Below are positions 10,933 through 23,226 of a stretch of DNA of 64,000 bases, one piece after another (position 1 is the first letter of the stretch; every line of letters begins with the position of its first letter). The position numbers and the translations under genes are program-made. Below the pieces are notes generated by a model. It did no database searches, was not told where the DNA came from, and was given only the letters and a program-made list of their open reading frames with translations. Source of the DNA: Polytrichum commune (Eukaryota > Streptophyta > Polytrichopsida > Polytrichales > Polytrichaceae); contig OX485803.1 of assembly GCA_950295325.1 (NCBI GenBank), positions 48,873,554 to 48,937,553 of the forward strand, given 5' to 3'.

Positions 10933-13900
10933 GTGATATCTTGCAAAAAAAATTTGATTCAGAATAACATGTATGAAGATGTCTATGTTTGGATTTTGGG
11001 TTTAGGGTCATTTAGAGTTATAGGGATTTCTAATTCCGAAATGCAAGCATCCACTATTGTGTTGACTAATGAGTTTGGTGCATCTACTATTAATGTACCT
11101 AGTGTGGCTACTGTTAAGATCGAACCAAGTGATGAGGACATTCTTGTGCTTATCGATTCGGATGATGATGTTTATCTTATTATTGATCTTTATGATACAT
11201 CATTTTTTCTTTATAGCTCTAAAACTTCTAATTCAGTTTTGGTCTCTGTGGATGTTGATAAAATCCCTCAGAGTCTATTAGACATGAAATTTGCTCGCCA
11301 TGATTTTACGTCTCAACTTCCACCTCTTCAACATTTTTCATCATCTTCAAGTTTTAATAATCTCGATGAATCAAAATTGACAAAGTCTAGAAGAAAGTCC
11401 AAATCCGATTTTGGTACATTTGATTTTGACAGTATAAATGTACGTGATGTTAAGTATTTACCACCATCTTTTCATGGTGATGTTTTATTTATCTTGCCTC
11501 CAATAAATATGAATGTGCCTAGTACATGTGGTAATTCTATGGATTCCATGAATAAAATGTGCGACGGATATTCTTGGTATACAACAAAAACAACAAATAT
11601 TCAAAATAATTTTGGACTTTCTTTTAGGCGTTTTTCGTAAGCAAGTTATTTGTAGTGCCCAAATAAACATTGTGATTATATGTATCACAATGGAGGTGCC
11701 CATAATTGTACAGAATGAATTAAATCGACTCCTATTTTATTTTTTGTAGGAGATGTTGCCCAAACAAAATCAAAATTGGAATGTAAGGTATGTCGTTCCA
11801 CGCCAATGTATATTACGTTGTATCATGTTCGTATAATATATGTCCATTATACGTCCCTTGAGATATCAAAGGTTTGTATACATTTTGGTGTTCATGAACA
11901 CATTGTATCAAATAATACATGTCGTGAGTCACTTGACATGGCTTATCAATGCGTTGCCAATGAGGTCATAAAAACACCTACTGCCAAAAACTCTGCAATA
12001 GTTATAGCAACGAACAAAAAACTCCTAGCATACTACTTTCTAAAATTTCCATCAAACGGTGAAGGACATTACTTGGCAGGTTCGTTGTTGGAGGTCATTA
12101 TGGATAAATTCAATACTCTTGTATCTTCAGATTGTCGTAACTTTGTATCGGGTTAAAAACGTTTTGTTCGTAGTGGAATGGGTACGATGGATAGTATCAT
12201 GAAGCTCAAATATCATTCAGATTTCAATTACGTTCATGATAGTAGATTCCCGTGGCAATCCAAAGACAAAGTATTTGTCTTCAAAATGTTAGTAGATCTT
12301 CCGGGGAATAATATGGATCTTATTAAACGTATGCAGGTAGGAGAAGATATGGAAATTCATGGATAATGTTTGACCACGTCAATCATTTGAAGGACTGGAC
12401 CACTCTTACATGTAATGTGTATAGTAGCAAATATTGCAAGGTGCTTACCATTGCGTGTTGTGATATGCAATCTGAAGATGACATAGCTCAAACGTTCTTT
12501 TAGAAAAACTTGAATTCCGTTATGATGGAGAATGAAGTTTCGAATGTAAATCTCAAGGGTTTCATGGCAGATAATGTTCATGCTAATTGGAATGCGGTCA
12601 GAAAGATATATGATGGAGGTGATCCAAATTTGCCAATGGTGGGTCGTGAGCATATTTGTCTTTTTCATTAGTCGCAAAGCTTGGATAAGGTGTCGTAAAA
12701 GTATTTCAAGGCATCTTTGCAATTTCAACACAAACAATTATGCAAGGATTATAAGGATGCGAAAACAATTGATGAAGCTGAAACTAAATATCATATCATT
12801 CGTTTATGGTAGTTGTCATCCGGAGTTGCCACAGAAGAAAACATTCTCAGCTTGTCCGAGTGGTTGGGATTTTGGCATTTTCGTTATAGGCAATGGGGTG
12901 GTTATATGATTCTTGTAAGTGCATTGTTGCTATTCTTATGTTTTTTTAATTTTGAATATGCATGATATATTTGCACATATACAATCTACTATAATTTGTG
13001 TAATGTTTGTAAGATATGACTATGAATGAACGTGCAGAAATGCCAACATATAATCTTGCAGAGACGGTGCACAATAAATGACTCCAACAATTTGGAAACA
13101 AGATGACTTGTCTGTATGAAGCGACAGTGGATGATTTGATTCGTGCACTCATACGGATTGCAAATTATAGATCATGGTTGAGAGATGGTTCTATTGGTAA
13201 AGGCCATGATTCAATGTCCTTGAAATTGAAGGTTATTACCAGGTGTGAAGATCCAAAACTACTGGCAGAAGCCATAAAATCCTAACTGGGGGTAGAAGAT
13301 CTCAATACTAGGAATTGTGCTTTGGAGGGGTTTGAGTTGTTTGGATCCACCAAACGAAAGCTAGATGTGCCACCGGGTGTGGATTATAACTCACATTGAC
13401 CCAATAAAGTGAACTACTCGATTCCTCGCCCTAACATTAGGGTTAGAAGGGCATGTATAGAGGAGTCTTTGAATTCTACAGAGCATGGTGTGGCACATAC
13501 CACATTAATATTAGAGACCGATTATTCTTCTTCCCATTGACATATTGCAAGAATACCGCCAAACTCTGTCAAAAGATGTTGGGCAATGCAAGCCAATACA
13601 TGGACTATGTGCAATGCCAAAGTTGGAACTGGTAAACATGACACACCATCTCCCACGTACAAGGGATTTAAGAATCCGCTTCACCAACAATATGGAACAC
13701 GAGTTTTGGTTTTGCCCAAATGACATCAAACGTTATGTAAGTGGCAACAATAAGAAGTATGTACTAGATTGGCCTGTAGTACCCAACATATGGCATGTGA
13801 AGATAGGTACCAATCTCTCAAAGCAGGACGTATTGGCACTCGAGGACGCTAGATTCCAATTGCAAATGGAGGGAGGCTCTCTCTCCTAGCCGTAGGCTTT

Positions 13901-14695
13901 CGACAATTGCGATGCTCCCAATCCTTCAGACATATTTCCATGTGCCATTAAACCCGGATGCCCACCCAACCTCTTGGTTTGGAAGGTCAGTGCGCCACAA
14001 TCTAGCAGCACCGACGATGGATCATAAAAACAAATGGGAGAACGCTGGGCTCATGAACGGTTATTATGTGGTTAGAATAACTGCCATTCCATATTTAGGA
14101 TTTGGAATGCTAATCAACATCGTCTCCAAGGAGGACATCACATATTGTGTCACAATTGACAACATGCCGCATTGTACATGCCCTGACTTCACTAAAATGT
14201 CATCTCAATCTTTGGGAAAGAAAGGAAAATTGGTGTATTGCAAACATCTTTACTACTCCCTCTGTTTCAAAATAAAACCGTGGTTTCTATTTCAGTGCGG
14301 GATTAAGAACAATGACCAACTTTGAACCACAATGCGTTTTTTAACCAAAATTGGGAGCTGCCGAAAATTAGCAAGTTGGCACGGAGTATACAGTATTTAC
14401 CGAGGCTACTGTAGCTTCTTAGATAAATATACCATATTTATTAGTAGGCCCAGCTGCACTGCCGTTGTTAGCCGTGAATGATAGGCATGAGTAGTGGTAA
14501 TAACAAAACCATGGTTTTATTCTGGCACGGAGTTTATGCAGAAACCATGGTTTTATTGTGAAACAGAGGGAGTATGTGTTTAGGATTTTGTGCAAGGTGA
14601 ATTATGATAATGACAAGTTCATTCATGCTCCAATGTATTCCTACAACGAAGTCATGCGGCTACTTGAACTTGCAAGTGTTGTAGAATGCGAGTAA
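10933..14695 (+). pseudogene. Decayed MULE-type transposase with SWIM zinc finger
   Basis: The same protein can be followed through many frames. The N-terminal part (10,933-11,640) is acidic and ends in NNFGLSFRR. After a frameshift come CKVCRSTPM near 11,790 and CRESLDMAYQCVANE near 11,930. RFPWQSKDKVFVFKM at about 12,248-12,290 is followed by IMFDHVNHLKDW (about 12,365) and GFMADNVHANWNAVRKIY (about 12,560-12,610). A near-continuous stretch ending FWHFRYRQWGGYM closes near 12,910. After a gap come AEMPTYNLAETVHNK (about 13,035) and the SWIM finger HCTCPDF...YCKHLYY (about 14,170-14,255), closed by VFRILCK after a MITE insertion. More than ten stops or frameshifts make it non-functional. The domain order fits MULE/FAR1-related transposases seen in several plant genomes. 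Confidence 0.75.
14256..14572. mobile_element. Stowaway-type MITE inside the transposase pseudogene
   Basis: The left end is CTCCCTCTGTTTCAAAATAA and the right end is the inverse, closing in GTGAAACAGAGGGAG. The terminal inverted repeats continue inward with AAACC-TGGTTT. The element is 317 bp and flanked on both sides by TA (14,254-14,255 and 14,573-14,574), the Tc1/mariner target duplication. CTCCCTCYGT plus AAAATA is the classic Stowaway end. It interrupts the codons of the SWIM motif; removing it with one TA gives an in-frame junction. Confidence 0.92.
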
Positions 14696-16327
14696 TATTC
14701 CAAGTGTTGTATTCAACCGCATGTTTGAGAATTTGAATAAGTGACATGTATTAATGTGGATTTTTATAATAAAAACCAACAATGGACTGATGGTTTTGAA
14801 AGTATTCATGGTAATAGGCTCCCTTCATTCTTCTTCAATATGAATGCAAGTACTTTGCATCCCCTAAATTGCAAAAATACGAGTGCTAATTTTAGAAAAT
14901 ATATCCTAAATATGTGTCCGATTACTAAATTTGGCATCATTGCTCACGTGTTACCGCTCATTGCTCACGTGTTACCACTCACTGCTCATTTGTTACTTCT
15001 CACCGCTCACTGCTCACAACTCATTGCTCATGTGTTAGCTTCCCTCTATTGAAAGTGATCAAGCGTGAAGCGTTTCTTTGGTAGTGCATGTTTTTTTGCA
15101 CCTTTTGATGGATTGCAAAAATTTAAGTGGTTTTAAAACGGATTGTCATGTTTTCTTATGGAAAAGTATCGTGTGATAGGCTAGGATGGGGTCCGAAAGA
15201 AAAAAAAACTTGCATGCATGTCGGAGTGCTTTGATTCATGGCCGATTTACATCACGGACCATGAAATCATACCATGAAAGACGACATCTTTTCATAGTCC
15301 AACATCCACGGTCTAATTTCTTAAAAAATAAACTTACAAAGTCTTTGGGCCCCTCACTAGGTGTAAACCGAATCAAGAGGAATGATCATGCACCAAAAGT
15401 GAATGTGATGATTATTTTAATATATGTTTAAAAAGGGCAGTTTTGAAACAAATTCAAGTTTGACCATTCTCTTGTCTTCTCATCTTCATCTTCTCTTCCC
15501 CAAAAAAGAATTCATTAGAATTTATTATAACATCATTTCTTTGCCATGGGCCCTTGCCTTTTTCTATAAGAACACCTCTTTTGCCTCTCCCACTGCAAAA
15601 CCCCTTGGACTATGTTAGTGGATAATGTAGGCCTTAAAATATGTCTTTTGGGATCCTCGAACTTCATGGTCACTTTGATATTTTTTTTCTTGGTGTAAAC
15701 TAAAGTGGTCCTGGGACGAGTTCAACAATCAATCATTGATTTTACAAGGCATTAGGACGACTTCAAGGTCCATGGTGTAAACAACCCCTCAAGAACCTTG
15801 CAAGTGAAGTCATTGGGCCATTTTGCATGCCCACGTCTATTCTATGAAACATGTAATGTCAAGTTTAGGGTATCATTGCAAACCTCTCGATCCATATTAC
15901 ATCAACATTGAATTCACATCGATTAAATCACATCAAACAACAATATCAAATCAATGCAAACCAACCGTAGGGTTGCAAGTTGAATAGACAATTTTCTTGA
16001 ACTTGATAATAAGTTGAATATTCAATAGTTGCCAGATTTGAAATAATGGAATATGATTCTCATGAATGTTTAATGAATCATTTGCCAAACGCATGGTTCA
16101 TACATGGTGGTGAACCTAAATTTAGTGGTAACACTACCTACGTAGTGGTTAAGGCACCTACTTATACTAACAAGCTACTTCTCTTTACATTTGAAGGTAA
16201 CTTAGAATATCTTATCACCGGGAAGAGAGAATGATCACACTTGAGCATACTCCTCATCCATCCAGTATAAAAACAAAATAAAATAAATTGACTCCATGGA
16301 GGTTTTTGGTTGATTCGTCATACATGA
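14696..16327. other. Spacer with a dispersed repeat copy, no supported gene
   Basis: 14,940-15,035 holds short tandem copies of CTCATTGCTCACGTGTTAC-like units. 15,190-15,450 resembles 24,560-24,765: both contain GACCATG(A/G)AA, a TTTCTTAAAAAA stretch, ACAAAGT-TTGGGCCC and CACTAGGTGT, followed by AGTGAATGTG. This marks a second dispersed repeat family. No open frame has recognisable content. Confidence 0.45.
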
Positions 16328-16342
16328 CTTGAACTAGTCTAA

Positions 16343-16713
16343 AGAAAGAAAGAGAAACTCCGGTCCCTTTTAATTAACAAGGGGCTGGCGTGAATAAAGT
16401 GTCCGTTCGTAATGCCAATGAACCCGATGGCCACTGGACAAGGGGACACTGGGACAATACTACTCTCCCCTTTCGAGGATGGACACTATAGTGACACACT
16501 ATACTAGTTCCTAGCTAGCCACTAGTGCCTTGAAGATACCGGACATGGTATCCCCCCAAAGGGCTTTGAGGTACCCATACAACAAGGTCCAAGGACCCCC
16601 CACCATAGTTGGGTGGACTAAGGTGGTGAGCACCACGCCGGCATGGGGAATAGAACCCACAACCTCCTCATTGGGGGCCATGAGCCTAACCACCAAGCCA
16701 AGGCCCGTGGTGC
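16343..16713 (-). mobile_element. Full-length tRNA-derived SINE with 15-bp target duplication
   Basis: On the minus strand the element starts at the target duplication with a tRNA-like head. Box A is near TTGGCTTGGTGGTTAGG and box B near GGTTCTATTCC, about 40 bp apart. An unrelated body of about 250 bp follows, and the element ends in a CTTT/TTTC-rich tail. The perfect direct repeat CTTGAACTAGTCTAA occurs at 16,328-16,342 and 16,714-16,728. Head, tail and target duplication are all present, so this is probably a fairly recent, complete insertion. Confidence 0.85.
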
Positions 16714-16728
16714 CTTGAACTAGTCTAA

Positions 16729-18084
16729 TTCAAGGCCTTCAAAGCTAATTCTAGTCCCATATCAACAAAAAAAACTATTAACTTTCACATTGCATGCTAT
16801 ATCATGACTTTTATGTTGGATGAATGAGAGGTACATTTGCATGCAATATTTCTCTTTGTCCCTTATCACCTAGCATGATATGTAAGTTGCCATAGTTCAC
16901 ACTTACATTTATCCTAATTGTTATCTATAAGACACATGGTGGCTTCTTGTCACTCTAGTGTCGACAACCATTTTCTTGTTTGTATTGTGCACTCATAGGA
17001 AACCTAATTTAGAACTAGTCACAACACAATATAAGATGGGTAAAGTTACTCCCAAAGTTAAGCAAAGATACCCAAATTTTGTGAACTGTCCCTTAGTAAC
17101 TAAAGGCTATGTAGGGTATGTGATCCTTTTGTGGGCACTTCCAACTCCACATGTATTTATGGTTCTTGGTTATGCTTTAAAATCATTTCATCCAATCAAC
17201 AATTGCAAATCACGAAGATTGTCATTTCAATTTTTAAGATACAAGTTGAGATACAAGAGTTAATACAAAAGGTGAATGTGAAGTTTTAAAAAACAAACAA
17301 TAACATAACATTATTCGGCCATGTGGGTCAGTTCCATTGACTTACAATATGTCAATGATATTATGCGGGGTCCCCAAACAAAGTAGTAATATTTGTTTTA
17401 TATTCATACATTCAGGTTGACAGTTGGAAATTTGGGTGGAGTTGTACTCTTGGCCCACTCACAAGAATCACTATTAATCTCGACAGTATTCACAAGAAGC
17501 ATTGTTCATTAAAAATACTATTCACAACAACATTATTTTACAAGGAATGACAAATAATTACATTTAGTTTTGGTGACATAACAATACTCATTTGTCCTGA
17601 CTTCATATTCAATTTGAAGAACCATGATTTTGACATCTGACAGCTTTATTCTCAAATCCATAACATTACTCAACGTGTAATTCTCGTTTCGTGTACCCTC
17701 ATAATGTAACATTGGGGTGCTTACAAAACTGTGCATGAAGACTCGAATTCAAACTCAACACCCAACATCCGATTATTATATTATGAGGGCCCATGTCGCT
17801 GAGTAATGTTATGTCTCCTAAGGGGCCATTAACAAAGCTCATCACTGAGTAAACCGCTACACAAGCTGTTTACAATTAGTATACTAATGACTCAATGGTG
17901 ACAGTAATAAATACAATATTTCAGTGTACTTAACTCAATGCTAAACGCTGGCCCACTTGCAATTAGCAGGCTCCAAGAATCTGCTCCGACGAACGATGAT
18001 TCGGAAGAGAGAGTGGTTGTTGCAAAGCAAATTCAAGCGGCAGTTCCTGAATTCTGTTGCATAAGCGAAGGCACATGAGTGGAG
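16729..18084. other. Spacer and 5' flank of the AS8-type gene
   Basis: AT-rich and non-coding. 17,120-17,280 is a diverged reversed fragment of repeat family R1. The last 140 bp (17,945-18,084) become less AT-rich and probably contain promoter and 5' UTR. No core promoter motif is clear enough to call. Confidence 0.45.
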
Positions 18085-20111
18085 ATGACGATAGTGAGCT
18101 TGTTTCGGAGGTATAAGCGATGGAACCCCGTGCACCCCACCTACGGAGCGTTCTGGGGAGTGGGGGTGGGGATGGGGTGCGGTGTGGGTTGGGGTCCAGG
18201 GTTTGGTCCCGAATCGGTGGGATTCGTGGGCTCCGGATGCGGAGTGGGCATCAACATGGGAGTCACGCTGGTGGGCATTGGAATTGGACTGCCTGCAAGC
18301 GGCCTCACTTGTGTGCCATGCAATGGTCAGCCATCTCTCTCCTTGTTTCATTTTTAAGTAGGCTCATGCTGTCCATTCCGTCGTATTCCTGATGTCAACT
18401 TCCCCCAGCTACTACCCAGTTTGTGGTTCTAGTATTGAGCATCATGTGTTTTTTGTATGGGTCTGCTGGTTAGTGATGCAAGTAGGCCCTTTTCTTTGAA
18501 GAGTGTCAAGGGGCAGAGTAATCAACACCACGGTTGTTCACTATATAACTCACAAAAATAAGTCTAGGGTTTAGGGTTGAGCCTTGTGAGTGTGGAAGTT
18601 TCGGAGGTGAGATGAGGAGCAGTGCAAAATTATGCCATGATAGGGTTATGGGAATCATGCAGTGGGCATTGGAATTGGACCTGCCTGTAAGCGGCCTCAC
18701 TTGTGTGCCATGCAATGGTGAGTCGTGTCTCTCTTGTTTTAGGCTCACGCCGGCCATCCGAACAATTCATGTCAACTTTCCCACAGGTAGAATCTAATTT
18801 GAGGTCTTAGTATTGTGGGTTTAGCATCAAATGTCACATGTTTGCATAGGTTTGCTGGGTAGTGGTGCGGGTAGACCTCTTTGCTGTGAAGAGTGTGAAG
18901 GGGCAGAGGAATCAACTAAGGTTGTTCCTATCATGACTCAGAAATTAGGTGTAGGTACGAGCATATTAAATGTAGAAGTTTCGGAGGTGAGATGAGGAGC
19001 AGTGCAAAATAATGCCATGATAGGGTCATGAAATGGGGCTTAGGAATTGGACTTTCTGGAACCGGCCTCTCTTGTGTGGTGTGCGATGGTGAGCCATGTC
19101 TTTGCTTTTTTGAATTCATATTGACCGTTCCGTGTAATTCTTGAGTCAGTGGGTCATGCCAATTTCCCACAGGTAGCATTCAATCTATGGTTTGGCATTG
19201 AACATCATGTGTTTGTGTAGGTCTGCTGGGTAGTGGTGCAGGTAGACCCTTTTTGTTGAAGAGTGTGAAGGGTTAGAGTAATCAACGCCAAGGATGTGCC
19301 CACTTCGACTCAGAAAATTAGGTTCAGGTTTGAGCCGATTAATGTGGAAATTTTGGAGTTCAGATGAGGAGCAATGCAACTAATGCCATGATAAGGTCAT
19401 GGGAGTCATGCTGGTGCACTTCCACTTTGGTGCACCCAATCATAGGGGGGTATCCTGGTGAACTGAATATTTTTATCCATCCATGTGGGAACCTAGGGGC
19501 TTGCCTTTGGGGGTATAGGTGCGGATGGTGTGTCTGCGGCCGTTCAAGGTGTTCACCTTTGAAAGTAGGCAACAATCTTTGGGGCCTCTCTAATTCTCGT
19601 GATGCTTGTTTTGGTACAACATGTAGAGTTACACGAACTCGTAGGCGAAGCAGCACAATAAATCACGCTGGTGACAACATCGGAGTCATCCCTCTCTTTT
19701 GATTCTACACCTCATTATACTAGCACGGTTTGTGTTGTGAGCATTTGTTGTATTCTTAGCAAACTTTGGGTTTTCTCCTCTGCAGTGGTTACTGGAGCTG
19801 GACAGCGGGTCCATGAGATGGGCACATGGATGGCTCCAATTATGTTTAGTCTTGCAATGCAAACTTGGAAATCAATGAACACCAGCCTTCTACGACTTGA
19901 TCAGCAGCTGCAAAGGGGCCGGGAGAGAATTGTCAACAGATCATTTACCAGGCAGCAGAGTACAGTACCAAATGTCAAAAGCTTGCAGCCGACAAGAGGA
20001 GACATTGATACATTTAACAACCGCTCGCAGCTGAAAGTCACCACTTCTCAAAATGCACATCAGGTGTCTCTTCAAGATGCAGGTCACAATGACTTCATTG
20101 AGGGAAAGTAA
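18085..20111 (+). CDS. Cadmium-induced protein AS8-type small protein, two exons
   Basis: Exons 18,085-18,325 and 19,786-20,111 join in phase to a 188-residue protein. The N terminus carries LFRRYKRWNPVHPTYGAFWG, then a run of GxG motifs through GCGVGWGPGFGP and a second glycine-rich, membrane-like stretch (about residues 20-75). This conserved block is typical of the plant AS8 family (Arabidopsis At4g19070), whose biochemical function is unknown to me. The C-terminal exon is polar, with RVHEMGTWMAPIMF then Gln/Arg/Asn-rich sequence. ATG 18,085 was chosen because the in-frame codon at 18,079 is GTG. The donor is weak (ATG then GTCAGC). The 3' end of exon 1 and the intron downstream are tandemly repeated, and the intron also holds a SINE fragment. 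The family call rests on memory of the motif. Confidence 0.72.
18260..19412 (+). repeat. Tandem duplication of the exon 1 end plus intron (AS8-type gene)
   Basis: About three units with a period of 370-390 bp. Each unit begins with a copy of the last coding part of exon 1, anchored on GGAATTGGAC at 18,281, 18,671 and 19,042. It continues through the donor region (CAATGGTCAGC, CAATGGTGAGTC, CGATGGTGAGCC) and a shared intron segment with TCTGCTGG-TAGTG and GATGAGGAGCA(G/A)TGCAA. The downstream exon copies are shorter and diverged. Their donors read GTGAG, closer to consensus than the GTCAGC of the first copy, so alternative splicing is conceivable. Confidence 0.85.
19413..19701 (+). mobile_element. 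5S-headed SINE family, copy 2, 5S head lost (AS8 intron)
   Basis: Body-only copy in sense orientation. It begins near GGTGCACCCAATCATAGG and contains GGGAACCTAGGGGCTTGCC, TTCAAGGTGTTCACCTTTGA and TAATTCTCGTGATGC. It ends in ACATCGGAGTCATCCCTCTC. The 5S-related first 120 bp are absent; the body follows directly the truncated fourth unit of the host tandem repeat. Confidence 0.7.
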
Positions 20112-20366
20112 TCTGGTTTTGTAACTCAGTTTGTAAACAAAGCTATGGGGCAGTGTTGCTGAGCCTCACCAGGTCCTAGATGGATGCCACTTCAAAAAAA
20201 AAATCAGGACATGCTGCATTTCACAGGGAAAAATGCTTCATTTCCATGCTATCCTGGTAAGTTCTTCCTCGCATATATCCTTGAATGCAGTCTGTTTGTT
20301 TGAGATATCAGGTGAGGAGAGTCTCAGATGGTCATAACACTGAGATTATAGTTATAGGGTGTATAC

Positions 20367-20632
20367 CAGTGTTGTGTGGGTTATCTGAGTTTAACCTGGA
20401 TATGAAGAAGGATATGTGTATGGGTATAAAATACCCGACCTGGACGCTGTCATATCCTTCAATACCAGTATTGATACCCACTTGATTTCATATACCATTG
20501 CAAAATTCCATGGTATCACCTATATAACCGTGGACATTTTCTTAATATTACAGCCCACCACTTATCAAAATTAATTCTTTTTCAATACTCTTACCCACTC
20601 GTATATGGAAAAATGATACCTGCACAACACTG
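20367..20632. mobile_element. hAT-like MITE with 8-bp target duplication
   Basis: Ends are CAGTGTTGTG and CACAACACTG, imperfect inverted repeats continuing to about 16 bp (GGGTTATC against GGTATCA inside). The flanks are GTGTATAC (20,359-20,366) and GTGTAAAA (20,633-20,640), a 6/8 match. An 8-bp duplication and a CAGTG start fit the hAT superfamily. It is 266 bp and non-coding. Confidence 0.7.
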
Positions 20633-23001
20633 GTGTAAAAACGTTATCAGCCACAACACCACAGGTCTCTGTTACTGTTCTATTCATCTGCTTCATCTCA
20701 GCAATGATATAATCTATCCTTTGTGTCTAATTATACTCTGATTCTTATCCAGCTCTAATTTCCTGCTGACAAATGCTGATCGCTTTTATCATCCCTAACT
20801 ACTGATTGAAGCTAGTAGTCAGATGGTTAAATGAAATCATAATGTAACGTGTATCAGGTGTGAATGCTCTCAATTGAAAGTTTGTTAAATAGTTTCCACT
20901 CTTATCATCCTAATGGTTTGGTTGTACACATAAAATAATATTGCTCTGGTCTTGCGATGCTCAAGGTAAATTGTGCCTTTTATAAAGCTCAAAGACACCA
21001 CTTGATAAGTGTTAACGAGCTTTTGGCTTTCATAGCTCCTATAAATTGATTGATTGGTGACAATGTGATTGTGAACGAGACATTACTGGATGGATGAGAC
21101 TTTCTGTTTTGTTTTTGGGTAACTTTCACTTCAGTAAGGTGAATTATGTAACCTTGTGTACTGACATCTGCACAGCTGGTTTGTGGTGCAGATTTTTTGA
21201 CCTCCAATTGTAGAATATGATGACCTGCATGAACCTGGTAGATTTTAGTGAAAAATTGATGACTTCTGTTCATACACTGTATGTAAGGGTGTACAGAATC
21301 ACAAATAAGTGTGCTTCTTTTTTGTCCCCATTTGAATCCATGACTTGTTGCCAGTATAGTGAAACAAGCTGTAATCTACTTTGTATTTCTTTTTTTCCTA
21401 ACTTAGATTCGTACTTGCCTGGATTCCAGTTATACGAAAATGAGTGATCTCCTTCAACAGAAAATTATGGAATTCAAAACGCAGAAAGGCTTGAGTGAAT
21501 TTACACCTCAACTGCACTATGTAATGGATAACTCATGGCTGGATTTATCATGCCCTGCTTATGAGAGCCTCGACACTTTGGTGGTGGTTGAGATTTCTTA
21601 ATGGCAATTCCCACAACTTCTCGAGTTAATTGGCTACATATCTCGAGTAACTTACAACGATTGTTGTGTACTGTATGTGTTGGCAGAGAGAGAGACACAA
21701 TGCCGACCTTAATGTTGGCGTGCTATGTGTTGGTATGTATGGTAGATGTGATGGTTAGCATTTCAATTGCCTTACATTGGAGTATCAACATTGTGATTTT
21801 TGAAGGGGTTCGATGTGCTTTCAGTTTAATACTAGCAACCTGCTTGTTGCACATGAAACATTAAACCATGCCCCTTGCTTACACAACACAGTTGGTTGCT
21901 CAACATAAATGTCATAGATTTCCACCTTGTATCAACATATGCATGGTCAAGCGCACTATGAAGTGCTAGTAAAATGTAAGAAAATTTTGAAATCTCATGT
22001 TGCGATTTTGGCAAGCTATGCAATGGTGAAGCCCAACATGTGAGGGTGTCCGAAAATGATGGTTGTATAAACGTCAACATGAAAATATGTGACAATGTGT
22101 AATTAATAGTATAGATCTCCTTGTCCAAGCAAAACCCTATTGTCTCATGGTAAGGTACACCTACCTATTCTCATCCATCTGGTGACACCCATTTCACTTG
22201 GCCTAAATCCAATGAAACTGAATTTCAAAGGTGATGGCTAACAAATGCCTTCATCGTGTACATCCTCCACACTAATGCAAGGGGAGAACTGGCTGCTAGT
22301 TACAGATGAACCAGTTGAGTTTGAAAGATAACTGGTTGAAGTTCAAGACTTCAGGAAAATTGCTGATCATTTTAGAGGAATATATAGAACATACCCCAAT
22401 TTATAAAGATGTCAGCATGTAAGCGGTTGGACTTGGGAAACACTAGGATCTTGACTGATTATGCCCAAAAATCTTTCTGATGCTGCTCCACACCTGGTCC
22501 TTCAAAACTGGTGTTGTTGTGTATACTTCTCCCATTTGAGAAAATGGCAATGTTATCATCCTATCTGGAAAGAGAATACCATTTGAATCCACAACTTCCG
22601 TACGGATGCATAAATAAAGTAATCAGTTTTTGTGACCTTCGTCTGATCCAAGGTAATGTGCATTAGTAAAGAGGCAACCTGTTTGCAAAGGTAAACTAAT
22701 TGCATATATCACTGTAAATAATGAGGAGCAATGTTTGATGTTCCCCTTCAAAAACTCCACGTCCAACTTGCCCAACTTCTAATTAAGAACCTCTAAGGAA
22801 AATTTGAAAACATGAACATTGTTATAGTGTGACATAGAAACATTATAGGAATAACATTTACCAAAAATGATGTAATTGCAATTTAACCATGGTGAATGCA
22901 TATGCCATATGGATGGGCATGTGCCTACACACTCCTTTATAGAAGGCACCCTCAACCACCACGACCCACTATGCTTGGCATCAAAATGGATTCACACAAT
23001 T

Positions 23002-23226
23002 ACTACACCGATTATCCCATTTAGTGCGTGTTACTATTTGGAGTTATGTAGTGTTGTAAGTCTTTAATGAGGATGTAATATTTTACCAAGTAAAGTTTAT
23101 TTTGCTCTATAGTGTCTGAACAACCTATTGAACTTTTGTTAGTAAAAATTGAACTCTTAAGTAAGACGTTATTGCACTGTGTAATTCCAAATAGTGACAC
23201 GCAATAAATGAGATAATCAATGTAGT
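23002..23226. mobile_element. MITE or fold-back element with arms of about 60 bp
   Basis: The left arm starts ACTACACCGATTATCCCATT and runs on through GTGTTACTATTTGGAGTTAT. The right arm reads as the inverse with few mismatches (ACTACATTGATTATCTCATT, then GTGTCACTATTTGGAATTAC). A 100-bp AT-rich loop separates the arms. No clean target duplication was recognised; the outer flank on the right (CACCATTTATGGTATTTAGTGTCAC) belongs to the CACTAAATACC family. Confidence 0.7.
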
